Assembly: GCF_002858715.1 (NCBI RefSeq)
Contig: NZ_PJZH01000004.1
Coordinates: 124,001-188,000 of the forward strand
Reading direction: 5' to 3'
Source: Chimaeribacter coloradensis
Lineage (GTDB): Bacteria > Pseudomonadota > Gammaproteobacteria > Enterobacterales > Enterobacteriaceae
DNA: 64,000 nt
The position numbers and the translations under genes were made by a program. Below the pieces are notes generated by a model that was not told the DNA's origin, did not search any database, and saw only the letters and a list, made by a program, of their open reading frames with translations. Numbering within the stretch: the stretch's first letter is position 1; every line of letters begins with the position of its first letter. Shown in pieces: positions 9,399 through 17,974 of the stretch.

Positions 9399-10487
9399 TT
9401 ACGGCACCGGGGGCACCGTAGGCGGCGGGGTGCCGCCACTGCTGCTGCCGCCACCGCCGCCGTTTCCTCTGGCTTTGCTGATTAACCCGGCTTTCATTTT
9501 GCTCAGGCCGTCGATCATTTCCATCATGCTCGGTGGTGCCGCTCCCTCTTTGGAGAAGGAGGAATCACCGGCCATATTCCAGTCTTTGAACACATTCAGC
9601 ATCTCCTCTTTCTGGGCGCTGGCCCCATAAATCTGCAAATAGAGGCGGCCGAAGTTCAGCGCATGCTGGCGATCTTTACGCCGGATCGATTCATGGGTGT
9701 AATTACGTGAGGTGCTGAAACAGACATTCGCCAGCCAGGACAACAGCCCGACCCCTAATACCCCGCGGAAGAAGACATATAACAGCGCGATCTCATCATA
9801 GACTTTGGCATTCGCCAATAAGACCGACCCTTCTGCAAAGGTAAAAAAGGCGGCAAACACGGCAGCAGAGGCGGCCGTAAACCCGGCGATTGACCATTTA
9901 TTTGCCAGCTTGGCAAATGACTTATCATCAAGGTCTAATTTGGCGCTGACCTCTTTCACATAGCCGGGAATTTTCCCGTCGATCCGTTTTTGCTGGGATA
10001 ACTCCTTCAGCTCCTTATTCTCTTTGCGCAGCTCTTCATTCTCAATCCCCAGCGTTTCTGACGACTCCTGCAAGGTTTTATAACGCAGGGCCGCCTTTTC
10101 CAGCAGTTGCGCACGGTCAGTAAGCTGCTGGATATCCTGTCTTTTTTTGGCAAGGCGAACGTTCTGTTCTTCAATCGTCTGGTGCAGTGCCGTCATTTCC
10201 TGTTTATGCTGGCGTACCAGCAATTCATAGAGGTAAGCGTGCCCGCCCTCCATCGCTGCGCCGTCAACTTCCCCCGCTTCCAGATCTTTATAAAAGGTAT
10301 TGTTCAGGTAATCTTTTTGCCGGCTATGGAAACTCTGCTCCAGGTCATCCAGTAAATGATCCACTTCCTCCATTTTGTCACTGCCGAGCAACGGCAGTAA
10401 TTCCAGTACAACCTCCTCATTGATATAGCCAACCCGCATTAAAAAATCGATGTACTCAAAATAGACATGCTTACTGCTGAATTTCAT
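9399..10487 (-). CDS. Unrecognised coiled-coil, two-transmembrane protein with Gly/Pro-rich tail
   Basis: I do not recognise this 362-residue protein. Residues 1-85 are acidic and helical. Residues about 88-172 have heptad character (QTIEEQNVRLAKKRQDIQQL, NEELRKENKELKEL) and should form a coiled coil. Two hydrophobic segments follow at about 199-221 and 233-256. The C-terminus is a cytoplasmic-looking basic stretch (RRKDRQHALNFGRLYLQIYG) and a low-complexity GGGGGSSSGGTPPPTVPPVP tail. I chose the ATG at 10487 because AAGGGAG precedes it; an in-frame start at 10643 would add an unconvincing 52 residues. It is AT-richer than its neighbours and stands alone, which suggests acquired DNA. Confidence 0.75.
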   Translation of the reverse strand: MKFSSKHVYFEYIDFLMRVGYINEEVVLELLPLLGSDKMEEVDHLLDDLEQSFHSRQKDYLNNTFYKDLEAGEVDGAAMEGGHAYLYELLVRQHKQEMTALHQTIEEQNVRLAKKRQDIQQLTDRAQLLEKAALRYKTLQESSETLGIENEELRKENKELKELSQQKRIDGKIPGYVKEVSAKLDLDDKSFAKLANKWSIAGFTAASAAVFAAFFTFAEGSVLLANAKVYDEIALLYVFFRGVLGVGLLSWLANVCFSTSRNYTHESIRRKDRQHALNFGRLYLQIYGASAQKEEMLNVFKDWNMAGDSSFSKEGAAPPSMMEMIDGLSKMKAGLISKARGNGGGGGSSSGGTPPPTVPPVP

Positions 10488-11033
10488 AGGCCTGTTACTC
10501 CCTTCAGATGACGTGTTAATGTAATTCCCCTTCCTCCCGGCTCTCCCGAAACCTGATATATGGCCTCTGTGCATGGAACAGCGTAAATAAGGCAATGACG
10601 GCAATCGCCGGCAACCATTAGCCATACTGATATAATCAGGCAAGTTGGGCTATTTCGCCTTAAGAACAGACATCAAATTGGCTATTATATGGAGATAAAA
10701 AAAGCCATTAAAAGAAGTGAAATAACATGAGCGTCATTGAGCGGAAATAAACAGGCGGTTAATTTCAAAGAACGCTCAACGATACCCGCACCGTTATCAT
10801 TTATCCGCGCTATTTCCCTGATCCCTCACCCGGAATTCCCCTGCGCCCGCATCCTGCGTGCAATGAGACACCCCGCCCCCGCCACTGATAACCGTGAGCA
10901 CGGCTGCGGCGATATTTTATGCTGCTTACGGCAGATCCGCCGTAAGGCTGCCGTGTGGGAAGCCGCTGCCCACGGGAGACGCGGGGCAGCCTGGCCGGAT
11001 CGGCCGAAGGTCAGTTTTTGTCGCGTTTAAATT
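10488..11033. other. Intergenic region, about 550 bp, no gene seen
   Basis: Nothing in this stretch has a credible ribosome binding site plus family match; a 97-codon frame at 10737-11030 lacks support. It contains the upstream region of the coiled-coil protein gene. Confidence 0.55.
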
Positions 11034-11077
11034 TTGATCGCTGAAAAAAACACGTATATAATGTGAGCACTATCACA
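11034..11077 (+). promoter_or_regulatory. Sigma70 promoter overlapping a CRP-like palindrome
   Basis: TTGATC (11034-11039) and TATAAT (11057-11062) are separated by 17 bp, a near-ideal sigma70 promoter. Starting at the last base of the -10 box is TGTGA-N6-TCACA (11062-11077), a perfect match to the two CRP half-sites, flanked by AA and CTTT. The palindrome is centred near the expected transcription start, where binding would be expected to block initiation. It reads toward the gene at 11174. Confidence 0.7.
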
Positions 11078-11173
11078 CTTTAGTGCAATTCGTCTGACGT
11101 GCTTTACACCGCCAACGCGCGACCCCAATAACGCCGGCCCGCGGTAAGCATCGAGTTATTAAGGATCATCATC

Positions 11174-11455
11174 ATGAGTGCCATTGCCACCAGCGTCGTG
11201 TTGGCGCGTTGGGAAATTCTCAGCGCCGTTGTTATGTTTTTTGCCAGTACCCTCAATGTTAACCTGCGTAAAGCCAGCCGCCACGGCCTGGCGATACTGA
11301 CCAGCGGCATCGGTATTACTATGTCCTGCTGGTTTGTAATGGGGTTGCTGGGGATCACCAGCGCGGATATGGCGCTCTACGGCCAGCACGCCAAAGACCT
11401 GTTTGTGGAGATCATGAGCCACACCCCGGAAAACTGGCCGATGCCGATGCCATAA
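11174..11455 (+). CDS. Small hypothetical membrane protein (93 aa)
   Basis: I do not recognise this protein. It has two hydrophobic stretches, about residues 15-27 (ILSAVVMFFASTL) and 40-61 (AILTSGIGITMSCWFVMGLLGI), so it is probably an inner-membrane protein, and it ends in a Met/Pro-rich tail. It has its own strong promoter and its own terminator, which supports a real single-gene transcript. The start ATG follows AAGGATCATCATC. Confidence 0.6.
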   Translation: MSAIATSVVLARWEILSAVVMFFASTLNVNLRKASRHGLAILTSGIGITMSCWFVMGLLGITSADMALYGQHAKDLFVEIMSHTPENWPMPMP

Positions 11456-11465
11456 CCGGCCATTC

Positions 11466-11502
11466 ACCGCAATGCCCTTCCCCGGCATTGCGGTTTTGTT
11501 TT
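11466..11502 (+). terminator. Rho-independent terminator
   Basis: An 11-bp perfect inverted repeat (ACCGCAATGCC and its complement) with a seven-base loop is followed by TTTTGTTTT, ending the small membrane-protein transcript. Confidence 0.9.
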
Positions 11503-11658
11503 ACCCCCTGTTCCCTGTTTCCCCGCTGCTCCCCTGTTTATTGAATTACATCGTTAACAATACTGATTATATTTTTTAACCCGTCCTGAGTAGAATAATA
11601 AGCAGTGGCCTGCCGGGCAGGTTTTCCGCTCTCTCATCACGACTCAGGGACATCAACT

Positions 11659-12201
11659 ATGACAACCTCAGAACCGGTTACGCTGGTGATTACCCACACG
11701 CTCCAGCCCCAGCAGCAGGAGGCGTATGAACGCTGGCTGCGGCGCATTATGCCGGTGGCAGAGCAGTTTGAGGGGCATCGTGGTGTTAACGTTATCCGGC
11801 CCAGCGGCGAGGGCCACATCTATACGATTCTGATCCGCTTCGATACGCTGGAAAATCTCACGCGCTGGACGGCCTCCGCCGAGCGCAAATCGTTGCTGGC
11901 GGATGCTGAGCCCCTGCTGGACGGCGGTGACCGCATTGAAGTGCAGGCCGGGAGCCAGTTCTGGTTCACCCCGCCGCAACAGGGCGTCCGCCGCCCGGCG
12001 CGCTGGAAACAGTACGTGCTGACGCTGGCGGTGATCTTCCCGTCAGCGGAGCTGGTGCCGCGCTTCTGGAACCTGATCGTCCCTTCCCTCTCCGGCACCC
12101 TGGCCGGCCACCTGCTGAATGACGCCACCGTGGTGGCGCTGGTGGTATTTTTCTGGATGCCGTGGCTGACGCGCGCACTGGCAGGCTGGCTGAAACGCTG
12201 A
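11659..12201 (+). CDS. ABM-domain (antibiotic biosynthesis monooxygenase-like) protein with C-terminal membrane segment
   Basis: This 180-residue protein has an N-terminal dimeric alpha/beta-barrel (ABM) domain. VTLVITHTLQPQQQEAYERW, FEGHRGVNVIRP and IYTILIRFDTLENLTRW fit the ABM pattern. The remaining part (from about residue 115) has one or two hydrophobic segments (YVLTLAVIFPSAELVP, ATVVALVVFFWMPWLT). Such ABM-membrane fusions are common in proteobacteria and have no defined substrate. I chose the ATG at 11659, with AGGGA upstream, over an in-frame start at 11605. Confidence 0.75.
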   Translation: MTTSEPVTLVITHTLQPQQQEAYERWLRRIMPVAEQFEGHRGVNVIRPSGEGHIYTILIRFDTLENLTRWTASAERKSLLADAEPLLDGGDRIEVQAGSQFWFTPPQQGVRRPARWKQYVLTLAVIFPSAELVPRFWNLIVPSLSGTLAGHLLNDATVVALVVFFWMPWLTRALAGWLKR

Positions 12202-12232
12202 GCCTCTCCGGCCGCCGGGCCGCGGCCGGGCG

Positions 12233-12427
12233 CTACTTGCTGATCAACCGGATGCCGAGCTGGGACAGGGTGCCCAACTGGGAAGGGTGGGAAACGAAAA
12301 GAATCCACAAGGAGAAGGAGCAAGCAATCATAATGGTGACAATCCGGTAAAACATTCCGTGTATCCTTGCAAACGCTGTTGTTCTTGCCTGACTTTCAGA
12401 CAATCCCTCATTGACGGGGGTGCTCAT
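12233..12427 (-). CDS. Possible small single-pass membrane protein (64 aa)
   Basis: The frame begins MSTPVNEGLSESQARTTAF and contains one hydrophobic helix, YRIVTIMIACSFSLWILFV, so it could be a small inner-membrane protein. The Shine-Dalgarno GGAG lies somewhat far (13 bases) from the ATG. I recognise no family. It is tail to tail with the ABM gene and divergent from the sugar porter. Moderate to low certainty that it is expressed. Confidence 0.42.
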   Translation of the reverse strand: MSTPVNEGLSESQARTTAFARIHGMFYRIVTIMIACSFSLWILFVSHPSQLGTLSQLGIRLISK

Positions 12428-12726
12428 TACTATAGATGACTCCGGCATTTTTCCCCATACGCAAGCAAAAATTTTTGTTTAAGATTGGTTTACCTGATTT
12501 TTAACCCTCGTTAAAACTGCCTGTCTGCCCCGCCGGAAAAATTCGTTCCATACCGTGACTATTTCTGCCCACATTGTGACGGCTGCTGCTTTTTATAGCG
12601 ATTGAATTGTAAAAATTAGCGCTGCATCACATCTGCACCTAACCTTATTTTTTGTTGCACCCGTTTAAGAGTGACGCGTTAACGTCACCTGATGGCAAAA
12701 AGAGAATAATTATAGGGAGAGAGTGT

Positions 12727-14190
12727 GTGACGAATAGCACAATGAATGAGCAGGCAGGCGCGAAGATGACCGCCAAAACGCCGGTAGAACCCCTGGTAAA
12801 AGTCATCGCCGTTATCGCCACGCTGGGCGGCCTGCTGTTTGGTTATGACACCGGGGTGATCGCCGGCGCGCTGTTGTTTATGAAGCATGACCTGCACCTG
12901 ACCCCGCTGACCACCGGCCTGGTGACCAGTTCCCTGATCCTGGGGTCCGCGTTCGGGGCGATTGTCGCCGGCCGTATCGCCGACCGCTTCGGCCGTAAAA
13001 AAGTGATCCTGATCATGGCCGTGATCTTTATGGCAGGTTCCCTCGGCTGCGCCACCGCGCCGAATGCGCACATCATGATCCTGTGCCGCTTTATCCTCGG
13101 CCTGGCCGTGGGCGCGGCGGCGGCGATTGTGCCGGTCTATATCGCGGAGATTGTTCCGGCAAACCGCCGCTGGCAGTTTGTGACGCTTCAGGAGCTGATG
13201 CTGGTCTCCGGTCAGTTGCTGGCCTACACCAGTAACGCCGCGATCAACGAAGTCTGGGGCGGTGAGGCGACCTGGCGCTGGATGCTGGGTATTGCCTGTG
13301 TGCCGGCGGTGGTGATGTGGGTCGGGATGCTGTTCCTGCCCGATACGCCGCGCTGGTATGCGATGCACGGCCGCTTCAGTGAAGCGCGTGATGTGCTGGA
13401 GCGCACCCGCCACTCCCGCTTTGTGGAGCGCGAAATGGCGGAGATCCGCAAAGCGGCTGCCCAGAAAGGTGAGCGCCACTCCCGCCGTAAAAAGACCATC
13501 TCCACCTGGATGAAACGGCTGGTGTTGCTGGGGATCGGTGTGGCGATGCTGCAACAGCTTTCCGGCGTCAACACCATCATGTTCTATGCGCCGACCATGT
13601 TGCAGTCCACCGGCATGGGCACCAACGCCGCGCTGTTTGCGACCATCGGTAACGGGGCAATTTCGGTCATCATGACCTTTGTCGGCATCATGCTGCTGAG
13701 CAAAATCGGCCGCCGCCCGCTGCTGATGATTGGCCAGATGGGGTGTACCTCCATGCTGCTGATTATCGGTGCGCTGAGCTACTTTATGCCGGAGACGGTG
13801 AACGGTGAGCCGAACATGCTGCGCAGTTACATGATCCTCGGCGGGATGCTGCTGTTCCTCTGCTTCCAGCAGGCTGCCCTGTCGCCGGTGACCTGGCTGC
13901 TGCTGTCGGAGATGTTCCCGCAGCGCATCCGCGGCCGCGCCAACGGTATCTCAGTGTTTGCGATGCAGATGACCAACTTCACCATTACCCTGTCGTTCCC
14001 GATGCTGTTGCAGGCAATTGGGTTGTCGATGAGCTTCTTCGTGTTTGCCGCAGTCGGCATCGCCGGCGGTATCTTCGTGGTGCTGTTCGCCCCGGAGACC
14101 CAGGGCAAGTCACTGGAGCAGCTTGAGAAACACTTTAAAAAGCACTTCTCTGACGACACCCCGCCCGCTTCCCAAACCCCGGCAGCGTAA
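12727..14190 (+). CDS. MFS sugar:proton symporter (sugar porter family, GalP/XylE/IolT-like)
   Basis: This 487-residue inner-membrane protein has 12 predicted helices. It shows the sugar-porter signatures GYDTGVIAGALL in helix 1, GRIADRFGRKK in the loop between helices 2 and 3, PDTPRWYAMHGR after helix 6, LQQLSGVNTIMFYAP in helix 7 and PETQGKSLEQLE at the C-terminus. The substrate (hexose, pentose or inositol) cannot be read from sequence alone. The GTG at 12727 is the preferred start because GGGAGA lies seven bases upstream; the ATG at 12742 is an alternative. A strong terminator follows. It is a single-gene unit. Confidence 0.92.
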   Translation: MTNSTMNEQAGAKMTAKTPVEPLVKVIAVIATLGGLLFGYDTGVIAGALLFMKHDLHLTPLTTGLVTSSLILGSAFGAIVAGRIADRFGRKKVILIMAVIFMAGSLGCATAPNAHIMILCRFILGLAVGAAAAIVPVYIAEIVPANRRWQFVTLQELMLVSGQLLAYTSNAAINEVWGGEATWRWMLGIACVPAVVMWVGMLFLPDTPRWYAMHGRFSEARDVLERTRHSRFVEREMAEIRKAAAQKGERHSRRKKTISTWMKRLVLLGIGVAMLQQLSGVNTIMFYAPTMLQSTGMGTNAALFATIGNGAISVIMTFVGIMLLSKIGRRPLLMIGQMGCTSMLLIIGALSYFMPETVNGEPNMLRSYMILGGMLLFLCFQQAALSPVTWLLLSEMFPQRIRGRANGISVFAMQMTNFTITLSFPMLLQAIGLSMSFFVFAAVGIAGGIFVVLFAPETQGKSLEQLEKHFKKHFSDDTPPASQTPAA

Positions 14191-14206
14191 CCGGCACACG
14201 GCTCAG

Positions 14207-14237
14207 AAAAAGCCCCTCCTGAGGAGGGGCTTTTTTA
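14207..14237 (+). terminator. Rho-independent terminator
   Basis: AAAAAGCCCCTCC and GGAGGGGCTTTTTT form a strong hairpin with a U-tract directly after the sugar porter gene. Confidence 0.92.
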
Positions 14238-14332
14238 TGGGCGCTGCCGGATAGCATATAATAACTGGGATATTAACGGGATAGCGGCCTGACGCCCCGC
14301 TTCAGCACGACACCTGGTGACGGGAGCCTTTC

Positions 14333-15004
14333 ATGCCCACCCCTCCGGCATTCGATTATCCGCAATTAGAACAGGCGATCACCGCCCTTTTTGAGGCGCA
14401 ACGGTTGCCCACGCATCTGACCGGCACCGGTACGCTGAAGCGCTGGCAGGCCCAGGCGTGGCCGTCTGCGCTCTATTTTGGCCGGGGTGAGGGCCGGTAC
14501 AGTGCGCCGGACGGCGCGTTCGGCGTCTGCTACATGGCGGAGAAAGCGGTGTCAGCGCTGGCCGAAAGCTACGGCAGGCTGATGCATAAAAACGCGCTGA
14601 AATTTATCGATGAGTCCGATGTTGAAAACTCACGCCTCTGCCTGATCCGCCCGCGCCGCCCGTTGCGGTTTGTGGATGTGGGAAAGCTGCTCGGGATGCT
14701 GCACATCACGCTGGATGCCTCGGTGGGCGATGATTACACCCTTACCCAGCGGGTGATGGCCTGCCTCTACGCGCTCGCCGGAGACAAGTATGACGGTGTC
14801 TGTTATGTCTCACGGCACTTCCCCAGCGCGGATTTCTGTTATGCCGTGTGGGAAACGGACGAAGTGCGGTTCGATGATGCAGGGATGATGAACCTCGCGG
14901 AGTACCGGGACAGCGACGCCCTGCCCGCCCACTGGCCTTATGATGACATCACGGCGGAGGAGCTGCTCGAAGAGGTACTGCGATTCCGGATTGTGCCGCT
15001 GTAG
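14333..15004 (+). CDS. RES-domain protein, probable NAD+-degrading toxin
   Basis: This 223-residue protein has the RES fold seen in NAD+ phosphorylase/hydrolase toxins of RES-Xre systems. The three name-giving residues are visible: Arg51 in LYFGRGEGRYSAP, Glu70 in CYMAEKAVSALAESYGR and Ser160 in YDGVCYVSRHFP. The C-terminal part is acidic. The probable antitoxin lies on the opposite strand, tail to tail, 28 bases away. In most known RES-Xre pairs the antitoxin gene comes first in the same operon, so this layout is unusual. Toxicity is inferred from the family. Confidence 0.82.
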   Translation: MPTPPAFDYPQLEQAITALFEAQRLPTHLTGTGTLKRWQAQAWPSALYFGRGEGRYSAPDGAFGVCYMAEKAVSALAESYGRLMHKNALKFIDESDVENSRLCLIRPRRPLRFVDVGKLLGMLHITLDASVGDDYTLTQRVMACLYALAGDKYDGVCYVSRHFPSADFCYAVWETDEVRFDDAGMMNLAEYRDSDALPAHWPYDDITAEELLEEVLRFRIVPL

Positions 15005-15032
15005 CCGCGTCTCTTTGTAAAAAAGGGACGCG

Positions 15033-15644
15033 TTAATCGGCGATCTGCTCGCCCATCTGTTTCGCGGCGCGCAGCATGAGGGCAATATCCTCACTGCTTG
15101 TGTCTTCGCGCATAATATCGAGCGGGGTTTTCCCCTTGCCGTGCAGCGGGGTGGTTAAGAAAGAGATGCGCGCCACCGGCCCGATGCCGCTGTGCAACGC
15201 TTTCATCACCGTTTCAAAGTGGGGTAACAGCCCCCCTTCTTTAAACTGGAACAGCGGGAAAACGTGGTCGCTGTTTTTCTTGAAGGCGATCAGCTTATTG
15301 CCTTTTACCCGCAGATTCACCGCCTGGCGGGAAATGCCTAAAATCTCTGCCACGTCCACCGCTTTAATCACGCCGCCCAGCTGCTCAATCTGTTTATAAA
15401 ACGCGGACAGGTTCTCAGCGCGGCGTTTTAATTTATGCAGCTCGCGCTCGGGCGTGCGGGCGCTCTGTTCCAGCACCGTGGAGTAGAGCAGCTGAAACAG
15501 GTCGCTGTCCGGCAGCACCAGCGCATCACTGGCTTTCGCTTTCTCCGCGAACTCAGGCATCAACGCGCTGAGCATGGTGTCGAAGCGTTTTTGCAGCAAG
15601 ACCTGCAATTCTGTTAACTGACGTGACCCGGCGAGAGTGCTCAT
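15033..15644 (-). CDS. HTH protein with DUF2384-like (Xre/MbcA/ParS) C-terminal domain, probable antitoxin of the RES protein
   Basis: This 203-residue DNA-binding protein has a helix-turn-helix around residues 92-120 (VDVAEILGISRQAVNLRVKG) after a helical, basic N-terminal region. The C-terminus, PLHGKGKTPLDIMRE with DIALMLRAAKQMGEQ, resembles the antitoxin-binding DUF2384 module (LGGxTPLDLL...V..LL.....G). Together with the facing RES gene this indicates a toxin-antitoxin pair in which this protein neutralises the RES enzyme and probably controls transcription. The start has AGGAGG upstream on the minus strand. The pairing is inferred from proximity and domain type. Confidence 0.75.
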   Translation of the reverse strand: MSTLAGSRQLTELQVLLQKRFDTMLSALMPEFAEKAKASDALVLPDSDLFQLLYSTVLEQSARTPERELHKLKRRAENLSAFYKQIEQLGGVIKAVDVAEILGISRQAVNLRVKGNKLIAFKKNSDHVFPLFQFKEGGLLPHFETVMKALHSGIGPVARISFLTTPLHGKGKTPLDIMREDTSSEDIALMLRAAKQMGEQIAD

Positions 15645-15777
15645 AAAACCTCCTGATACTTGACCATGAGTGTATGCGCGTATGATGGAGTGGTCAAGTA
15701 AAGGTGGGTATAGGGATGAATGGGAGAGAGGAAAGAGCTATGTTCAGCCCGGCAGACCGGCCGGGCTGAAAGGGGTG

Positions 15778-16182
15778 TCAGGTGTTGAACGTGCGCTCTT
15801 GCAGATAACGCCAGCGGGCCGGTTGGGTAGACACATCAATCATCGCCACTGATACGCGCTGTGTGGCCGCCCCTTTTGCATGGTGAGTTTCCCGGTAACG
15901 AATGGCCACCAGCGATCCTTCAATCGCCAGGGTTTCGCACTGGCTGATCTCAATACGCAACCCCGGTTGTACGCCCGCGCTGTTTTTGAAAAAACGCTTA
16001 ACCTGACCATAACTTAGCCAGGAGCCCTGGGACGTCAGCATCCTGAAATCGGGCCGGAACTGGGACATTAACTCCGCGACCCTGTTTTGGGCATCATCAA
16101 TAGGCAGGGTGTATATCTGCTGAATAGTGTCATGAATATCCATCACACTGCGCTCAGCGCGGCGGGCAAGCTCTTTTTGCAT
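15778..16182 (-). CDS. Small protein of probable NTF2-like/SnoaL-type fold (134 aa)
   Basis: The sequence shows an N-terminal helical segment (MDIHDTIQQIYTLPIDDAQNRVAELMSQF) in two parts, and then alternating strands (ETLAIEGSLVAIRYRETHH, QRVSVAMIDVSTQPARWRYL). This is the general pattern of NTF2-like proteins, but no catalytic residues can be assigned. The ATG at 16182 is preferred over 16200 because the AGGAGA Shine-Dalgarno lies between the two. It is a single gene of unknown function. Confidence 0.6.
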   Translation of the reverse strand: MQKELARRAERSVMDIHDTIQQIYTLPIDDAQNRVAELMSQFRPDFRMLTSQGSWLSYGQVKRFFKNSAGVQPGLRIEISQCETLAIEGSLVAIRYRETHHAKGAATQRVSVAMIDVSTQPARWRYLQERTFNT

Positions 16183-16714
16183 TATCTCTCCTGAAATCAT
16201 GAATAACGCATTTATAGAAAACCGGCGTCATGCCGATAAATATGCGTAAATACTCAGGCTAATAACATTCCGTTGATAACCGCAGCCGGGAATAAGGGTA
16301 TTAAGAATAACGGTAATTGAAGGTGAAACTCATTTGAAAATACCTGTAAAAGCTAAAATCCGTTGCAGCGTTTGTCAACGACTTAATGCACGCAATGCAG
16401 AAAGGGTGGCTTATTCATCCTGTTCCATAAAAATATCATACTCTAAAATCAATAATAATCAGAGAGTTAAATTAAACAAAGAGAAGGAAAGCATAAAGAG
16501 TTGCCGCTACATCAGAAAACATTATCACCTTTTCGCAATAAGAATAACCTGCCCAGGCCCGCGGCTATTTATCCCTATTTTTATACATTTCTCTTATGAC
16601 ATAATTATTTCCATATAATTACTTTATTGATAGCTCCCCCCTGATTTCTGACATCACCGGAGCGGCTGCCTGCCGATCCGGTGTGCCTTTACGCGGATAA
16701 ATGCCTCCGGGCCA
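16183..16714. other. AT-rich intergenic region, about 530 bp
   Basis: This is strongly AT-rich DNA between the NTF2-like gene and the TonB operon. A 94-codon frame (16334-16618) has a TTG start and no family match. I see no gene here. The base composition fits H-NS-bound or acquired DNA. Confidence 0.55.
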
Positions 16715-17974
16715 TCACTTCCCCGTCTCTCCGCCCGGTTTCGGCGTGGGGTAGTCATACTCAATGCGCAGCGGCGCGGCGAGGGGGCTGTCCCAGAGCT
16801 GCTGATAAAGCCGGTCGAGCCGGGCGGCCATCGCGCCGCTGTTCATCACCAGCTCAAGGTTGCGGGAGTTGTCGAAATAGCCGCCGCTCCAGTTGCTGGT
16901 GCCGACCCAGGCGAGCCGGCCGTCGATGGTCATGATCTTGCTGTGTACCACCCGCGCATAGGGGATGAAGCCGCCCGGTGCCGGGGGGATGGTGGCGATT
17001 CTGACCTGCACGTTCGGCACCAGCGCCAGGCTTTTCAGCCAGTCAACCGCCGGTTTGCCGGTGTTCCAGTCCGCCACCATCAGCTCGACCTTTACGCCGC
17101 GCGCGGCGGCGCGGCGCAGGGCGTTGTCGATCAGCGGGTAGAAGGGGCGGCTGGGCTTCGGCCCATAGGAGAGCGGCGCATACTCCATCACCTGCACGCG
17201 GATGCGCTGCGTGGCGGCATCCAGCAGGCGCGGCAGCACTGCCTGTGAGTCGCGCACGCCCGGCGGGTTCCAGTCACGCGGGCTGGCGATCAGGTAGTTA
17301 CCGTGGAGCAGATCCCCCGCCGGTGCCTGCTGCGGCACCCCCGGCACCGGCCGGCCGGTCACCAGCCGGGGCTGCGCCTGCCAGTCCTGCTCAAACACCG
17401 CCGCGATCTGCGCCACCACCGGCGCATCACTGATGCGCACGCCGGTCTCCTGAATGTGCTCCAGCGCGCGCCAGTCAAAATTCTGGCTGCCGACAAACGC
17501 CTCGCGCCCATCCACCACCAGGTATTTGGCGTGGATAATGCCGCCCGCCAGCTTGCCGAACGGTATTATGCGCAGCTCAAGGCCGGGGATCGCCTGAAGC
17601 TGCGCCAGTGTCTCCGGCGTGCTGAGGCGCACCCCTTTCTCTTCCAGCAGGAGGCGGATTTTTACCCCGCGCCCGGCCGCCTCGCGCAGCGCCGCCAGCA
17701 CCGTTTCCAGCTCCGAGCCGGGCTGCCCCGCCACATAAAACTGGGCGATGTCGATGCGCTGCCGCGCCCCGGCGAACATCTCCCGCCATACCGCCTGCGC
17801 GCTGCGCAGGTCATCCGCCTGGAGCGGCGTCCCGGCCGGGGCGTTATACACCAGTTCAAAACCGGGGATCTCAAAACGGGCGGCGGCCGGGTGCGCCAGC
17901 GTCAGCAGGCAACTGCCGCAGATCAGGCGGTGCAGGTGGCGTTTCAGCCACCTGAGGAGACGGCCGTCAGGCAT
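16715..17974 (-). CDS. Secreted phospholipase D superfamily protein, PLD3/PLD4-like
   Basis: This 419-residue protein has two HKD catalytic motifs: HAKYLVVDGREAFVGSQNFDW around residue 148 and HSKIMTIDGRLAWVGTSNWSGG around residue 346. An N-terminal hydrophobic stretch (LICGSCLLTLAHPAAA) looks like a signal peptide, so the protein probably acts in the periplasm. SQNFDWRALEHIQE, PFYPLIDNALRRAAARGV and GTSNWSGGYF resemble the PLD3/PLD4 branch, whose animal members are 5' exonucleases of single-stranded nucleic acid. Its start overlaps the exbB stop by eight bases, so it is the last gene of a TonB operon. The substrate is unknown. Confidence 0.85.
   Translation of the reverse strand: MPDGRLLRWLKRHLHRLICGSCLLTLAHPAAARFEIPGFELVYNAPAGTPLQADDLRSAQAVWREMFAGARQRIDIAQFYVAGQPGSELETVLAALREAAGRGVKIRLLLEEKGVRLSTPETLAQLQAIPGLELRIIPFGKLAGGIIHAKYLVVDGREAFVGSQNFDWRALEHIQETGVRISDAPVVAQIAAVFEQDWQAQPRLVTGRPVPGVPQQAPAGDLLHGNYLIASPRDWNPPGVRDSQAVLPRLLDAATQRIRVQVMEYAPLSYGPKPSRPFYPLIDNALRRAAARGVKVELMVADWNTGKPAVDWLKSLALVPNVQVRIATIPPAPGGFIPYARVVHSKIMTIDGRLAWVGTSNWSGGYFDNSRNLELVMNSGAMAARLDRLYQQLWDSPLAAPLRIEYDYPTPKPGGETGK

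Noticed and set aside
10737-11030. 97-codon plus-strand frame
   Set aside because: Overlaps the promoter region of the next gene, with no family match and no ribosome binding site.
16334-16618. 94-codon plus-strand frame in AT-rich DNA
   Set aside because: TTG start, no convincing ribosome binding site, and composition expected for random AT-rich sequence.
16657-16685. Hairpin CACCGGA...TCCGGTG downstream of the PLD gene as a terminator
   Set aside because: The stem is short, the loop long, and there is no T-run on the minus strand.
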